The notes under the pieces are model-generated. The model was not told where the DNA came from and ran no database searches. It was given only the letters and a program-made list of their open reading frames with translations. From Diphasiastrum complanatum (taxonomy: Eukaryota; Streptophyta; Lycopodiopsida; Lycopodiales; Lycopodiaceae), in the NCBI GenBank assembly GCA_029204225.1, contig CM055100.1:12301040-12365039 (forward strand): a DNA stretch of 64,000 nucleotides, written 5' to 3'. Shown here in pieces: positions 59,622 to 64,000 of this stretch (its first letter is position 1; every line of letters starts with the position of its first letter). Position numbers and translations under genes: made by a program.

Positions 59622-60665
59622 ACACAAGCTTGAAAAAAATTGATCAAAATTAAACTAAATCTTACTAGAATGGAGTTTTATAATTTTCCACAAATGCGTC
59701 CTATGCTTGGATAACACTACTAAGCATTGCCTAGTACGACATCTAGTTCAATAATTGTTAGATAATAAGTTTCTTCAAGAAACTTTTCTCCAGCCTGTCT
59801 GATATCTCCGAGAATGAGCTTATATTACAAATTGAAGATTTTTGTGCTTCAACACTTGCAAACTTGTTGGAATTTCATTAGTAATTATGATTTGGAAAAC
59901 TCCTAAACAATCACTTTCACTTGTATAGTTTTTGTTTCTCTTTTGCATAAACTTGCATAATTATACTATGTTTCTAATAGTCTACATAAAGTTTCTAGTA
60001 GTCCGCAGAAAAACACAAATTTGCACAGTCAAGAACTGACAAAGATTCAAACATTATGAAATTCAAATTAGTTTGAACAAAATTCGAACGATTGTAGAGA
60101 TTTTTAAGTTTTGTCAAATGATATTTGAACAATTGTTGAATTGTGTTTGAGTACATTCGAATCTTGGCTGAACATATTCAGACATTATGAAATTTGAGCT
60201 TATTTTGAATAAAATTCGATAGTGACTTCTAACAGAAAATGACCAAAAAGTTTCATATATTTAGTGGATCTTGTAGCAAGGAAAATAGGTGATCGTGGGC
60301 CATCATTTAAAGATAGTTTAGTAGTAAACTATTTTGTAAATACAATTTAGAATCTGAATGAAAACGATATATAGTTGCAAACGTCAAACATAATACAAAG
60401 GGTCTCGAAAGCAAGACAAAGTTAGTTGAATTTTTGCGATAGTGCATTAGTCTTCAAGTGACTAGTTATTGTAGTGCACTTAGTACTGAGTGATTATCAA
60501 AGCAACGTTGTATATGCATTTCATCAATAGTCAAATCTCTAGTCAATAGTTTCAACTTCAGTATGATTATTTTTGTTTGTATGTGCTTCCGTTTGAATGC
60601 ATGTCGATATGGTTTTATTGCTCAATGTCTTGATCTGTTTCAAATAACATAGTTTATCAGTTCCT
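59622..60665 (-). repeat. Opposed repeat family, right copy
   Basis: The reverse complement corresponds to 47,332-48,752 without the internal duplication. Both ends match the ends of the left copy, after which similarity stops, so these are probably the limits of a mobile or dispersed element about 1.05 kb long. The copies differ by scattered substitutions. Confidence 0.85.
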
Positions 60666-61420
60666 AATGGTATATGTTCTAATTTGGTTGATGCACAAGA
60701 TAGGATTTGATTGATGCGTTTGTTTGTCTTTCGTTTGCAATTTCAATTCTCTCAACAAATTGTATTAGAGCATATCTAATGTTACTTTGTATTCACTAAT
60801 TAATAGATATTAGTTATGTACTTAAGTTTTAAGTCTAACAAGTACTATATGAAGAAACTAAGAGTTTCTATCTTTCAAAGCCTTAGATTTTTCTTAGTTT
60901 TTCCTTTGCTATTTTTTTTCTTTGACTGTTGCATTTTGAACTATGTTTCGCACAGTCTGCATTTTTGAACTGTTTTGTCACATAGTTCGCATTTTTGAGT
61001 CATGAGGAAAATTCAGCACTAAGTCAAAAACACTTAGAAAATGATTCTGGCCAACTCTCTCGACACTGTCACATTTTTCGCATTTCTGCAAAAAAGGCGA
61101 CTGTCTCCAAATGCCTTAGAAATTTTTTTTTTTGCCAACCCTCGCATTTTTCGCCTTTCGGGCAAAAGCCACACTGTCGTCAAATGCCTTCCGGATAAAA
61201 GCGAAGGTGCCCTTGAAAAAGCAACACTGCTCTAAAATCGCGAAAGTGTCTTTTGGCAAAATGCGAAGGTCTGCAGCGTGAAGGCACTGTGCAACTGGTA
61301 GAAGACAGCTAATGCACGGAGGATAGAGACAAGAAACTAGAATCAGTTTTGATTAAGCCTAATGCATTTCTTTTCATTAGATCTTTTAACTTAATCATTT
61401 CTCTGGAAATCACGAAGCCA
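60666..61420 (+). other. Non-coding repeat-rich leader upstream of copia gag
   Basis: 60,930-61,260 repeats TTTCGCA/TTCGCATTTTT and CACTGTC words, with a CGCACAGTCTGCAT at 60,949-60,962 that recurs at 63,749. This may be LTR and leader of the copia element that follows, but no primer site was found. Confidence 0.45.
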
Positions 61421-63725
61421 AATTATGCTTCTTGAAGATCAGCTAACCAATTTGAGATGGGATGGTAAAGACCACCTCCTTCATTCTTCTGATGAAGGAC
61501 TTGTTCCTCTCGCTACACAATTATGGAACAGAGAATGCAGTCTCAACAAAGAAGCAGCTCTACCAAGATCGTTTCAAACGACCTAAACATTACTTGCTAA
61601 AGATCCACAGATGACCCTTGAGAAGGCTATAATCGAGATCAGAGAAGAGGTGGAAGCCCATGAATACCTTGATGACAAGGATAACTTTGATCAAGCTCTC
61701 TACAACAACAAAAAGAAGCAGAAGAAGAATTTCAAGCCTAAGAGGGAGTCAGACCAAAGACAAGATCCAAGGCAGCAGCCAGAGGGAGCCAAAGAAGACA
61801 AATGGAAGAGCAGAATAAACCAAGGTAGCAGAATGGTGAGAAGAAGACCTGTACGAGGTATACACGAGAAGGCCACACTGTTGATAAGTGCTGGCTCAAT
61901 CCAAAGATAGAGTGCATCTACTGTCACAAAAAGAGTCATGCAGCCATTGAATGCAACCGAAATCCCAGAAACAAGAAAGCTGAGAGCAGACGAGAGAGTG
62001 ACAATAGCTCATCCTACGTGGATGAACCAGAGTCCTCCAAGATGGCCGAAGATAGAGCCAACAACGACAAGAACCCAGCAGCTTACTTGTGTGCTGATGT
62101 CTGTGCGACATCAACTTCAGATACACAAGAGATAATTCTTGATTCAGGTGCACCATCACACTTTGTGGCAACGAGACACATGATCACTGATTATCAAGAA
62201 TCGGAATCTTCCAGATATATAATCTTGGGAGAGAGTTCCAGACACAAAGTCAGCGGAACTGGAGCGCTGTGGTTAAGCACCAAAGGAATAGACAGAAGAC
62301 TCAATGACACTCTATACGTGCCCACTCTTCAGAAGGACCTACTATCTGTTGCTAAGATGGTAGATGTAGGACTAACGGTCACCTTTGAAGGCAATACCTG
62401 CGAAGTGGTTGAATCCGCAACCACTCAGCTTGTCACCACATGAAAGTGAAAAGAGAACCTGTAACACCTCAGGATCCGAGTACCTTCAGAGCAAGCTCAC
62501 CAGATCAACGATTCGATGGATATTATATGGCATAGGAGGCCGTACACTTAGAAATCAAATTTTTCTAAGTTATCAGAGAGTAGATGAGAGTGCTTCATCT
62601 TATGTAATGAGAGTAAAGGATCTTCATCAAGAGTTAGGTGGTATTGGAGATGTTCTAGAAGTGATAGTGGAGGTGAATATACCTCTAATAAGTTTAAAGA
62701 CTTTTGTAAGAAAGAGAGAATACGAAGAGAATTTTCTTGTTCTTATACTCCTCAGCAAAATGGAGTTGCTGAGAGAAAAAATAGAACTTTGTGTGAATGT
62801 GCAAAAGCCATTAGGCTAGAATCATCTCTACCTAAAGAATTTTGGGGAGAAGCAGTTGCATGTGCAAATTATCTTTGTAATAGACTTCCTAATCTTGCAA
62901 TAGAAGGAAGAACACCATTTGAGATATTGTATGAGAAAAAGCCTAAAGTAGATCATCTTAGGATCTTTGGCTGTGTATGCTATGTGCATGTACCTTTAGA
63001 GACTAGGAAGAAGGATGATCCTAGTGCTGTTAAAAGAATTTTTGTTGGATATGCATCTTATAAGAAAGCATATAAAGTATATCTTCCCTCTACTGACAAT
63101 AATGTTGTAAATAGAGATGTGATCTTCCATGAAGATTAGAAGTTTAACTTGGATGAATCAAAGATCAAGGAGTCTCATGAAGGATCTACAATCATCAATC
63201 TTGATGCTGGTCAAGAAGTAGTGAGGCCGAGGCTTGAGGAGGAGCAACTTCAATCACCTAAACCAAGAAGATCCATAAGAGAAAGATCTGAGCCAAGAAG
63301 GCTCACCTATGATGAGGAAGGAAGACAAGTGGAAGGTGAAACCTCCTATCATGCAGATGAAGAGCCTAAAGATGTCCAAGATGCACTTCAATCCAAGAAG
63401 TGGGTTGAAGCAATGACTCTTGAGTTTGAAGCCTTGATTTCAACCCACTTCGTGATAGCGAATCAGATGAAGATGTTGCTGCTACCCAGCAACAAGTCCC
63501 AAGAGTGGTTCATCAGTCGAATCCTCCCAAAAGATCAAGCCGAGTGCGCACACAGCCCACAAGGTATACTCTTGAGTCTGCATGTCACTTGATACAGGAA
63601 CCGATGACTGTCAAAGAGGCACTCAGCCAACCAGACTCTGATCTCTAGAGAGAAGCTATGGACAGAGAGTATTCCTCTCTGATCAAGAACCAGACGTGGT
63701 CATTAGTCGAAGCTCCTATTGATCA
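61421..63725 (+). mobile_element. Mosaic Ty1/copia element (gag, PR, second gag piece, IN, RT start)
   Basis: The plus strand starts in Gag (61,421), passes through CCHC-like knuckles (about 61,870-61,960), the protease site DSGAPSHF (62,144) and its C-terminal block to 62,443. At about 62,550 a different Gag fragment (LRNQIFLSYQRVDESASSYV) appears, joined within 120 bases to an integrase core of another copia lineage (PQQNGVAERKNRT and FWGEAVACANYLCNRLPNL, 62,750-62,905), continuing to 63,430. At about 63,440 the sequence returns to the first lineage (a TVKEALSQPDSDL RT start at 63,608-63,646, as at 50.8 kb). Stops and frameshifts at 62,441, 63,137 and 63,647 break it. Confidence 0.7.
62789..63592 (+). 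pseudogene. Copia integrase and integrase-RT linker, second lineage
   Basis: The best preserved part of the mosaic: integrase end (FWGEAVACANYLCNRLP, LRIFGCVCYVHVPLETRKK), the short VFVGY-type block (IFVGYASYKKAYKVYLP), a stop at 63,137, then the acidic linker with PRRSIRERSEPRRLTYDEE and the start of RT (KKWVEAMTLEFEALIST). At 63,435 the frame runs into unrelated sequence. Confidence 0.82.
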
Positions 63726-64000
63726 TGCTGCATTTTTACTCACGTTGTCGCACAGTCTGCATATATTGGAGGCAGATTAAAATGGGATTTAGGAGAGTAG
63801 AGGAGATAAATCCAACAATCTAAAATCAATCTAACTTTATAAAAGTAAGCTATGTACATCCTTTCACATAGGCTCCACTTGTGTGAGATCCTATCATGAT
63901 CAAATATCTCAAGATTAACCAAGTTCATCAAGTTAGAAGTGACATTTCTAACAATATCTAGATCATATGTTTGAGAGGGAGTATTTCTAGAGGTTCAAGT
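63726..64000. other. Non-coding DNA at the window end
   Basis: Starts at a sharp break after the RT fragment. It has the CGCACAGTCTGCAT copy at 63,749-63,762 and no gene. It ends in GGAGTATTTC, which could be the approach to a further element outside the window. Confidence 0.4.

Noticed and set aside
47332-60665. One large DNA transposon with terminal inverted repeats
   Set aside because: No transposase in the interior, no target-site duplication recognised, and the arms look like two independent copies of a dispersed repeat.
1-64000. CRISPR array, prokaryotic operon or prophage
   Set aside because: No regularly spaced short repeats with unique spacers and no bacterial gene organisation; genes are spliced.

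Overview
This window is nuclear DNA of a land plant with a large, repeat-rich genome. The evidence is three spliced plant genes with GT-AG (and one GC-AG) introns, Ty1/copia and Ty3/gypsy remnants over roughly half of the sequence, initiator-tRNA-Met type primer binding sites, long introns and abundant microsatellites. The repeat load and an 8.4-kb intron fit a non-flowering lineage (gymnosperm or fern) at least as well as a flowering plant; the sequence alone does not settle this. There are no bacterial operons, CRISPR arrays or recognisable rRNA or tRNA genes.

Layout. 1-5.2 kb: end of an LTR element, a probable 3' LTR and anonymous repeat DNA. 5.2-10.2 kb: a decayed gypsy-type gag abutting a 3'-truncated copia element, both on the minus strand; the copia LTR, primer site and gag/protease/integrase/RT remnants are readable. 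10.2-12.5 kb: a broken reverse transcriptase that looks Penelope/TERT-like. 12.5-16.7 kb: AT-rich DNA without a gene. 17.6-31.6 kb: the main gene, a CDKG-2 (PITSLRE/CDK11-type) kinase on the plus strand with seven coding exons giving 854 residues. Its third intron holds a gypsy fragment and a copia element. 33.6-38.3 kb: nested copia and gypsy fragments, minus strand. 39.5-40.9 kb: a three-exon coiled-coil nuclear-type protein (HEADING DATE REPRESSOR 1-like), minus strand, with a GC-AG intron and a minisatellite upstream. 43.7-45.4 kb: a small copia derivative. 47.3-60.7 kb: a repeat family present as two opposed copies, between which lie a copia fragment, a second copy of the Penelope-like RT, and a five-exon gene for a small C2-domain protein (52.84-54.04 kb, plus strand). 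61.4-63.7 kb: a copia element that reads as a mosaic of at least two lineages.

The three host genes have no shared pathway visible here: a cyclin-dependent kinase tied to splicing and cell cycle, a probable flowering-time/nuclear coiled-coil protein, and a small calcium/lipid-binding C2 protein. The most unusual content is the pair of related Penelope-like RT fragments, the opposed repeat pair with its internal duplication, the mosaic copia, and the retroelement-filled intron whose element reaches close to a splice acceptor. All transposon coding regions are interrupted by stops or frameshifts; none looks competent.
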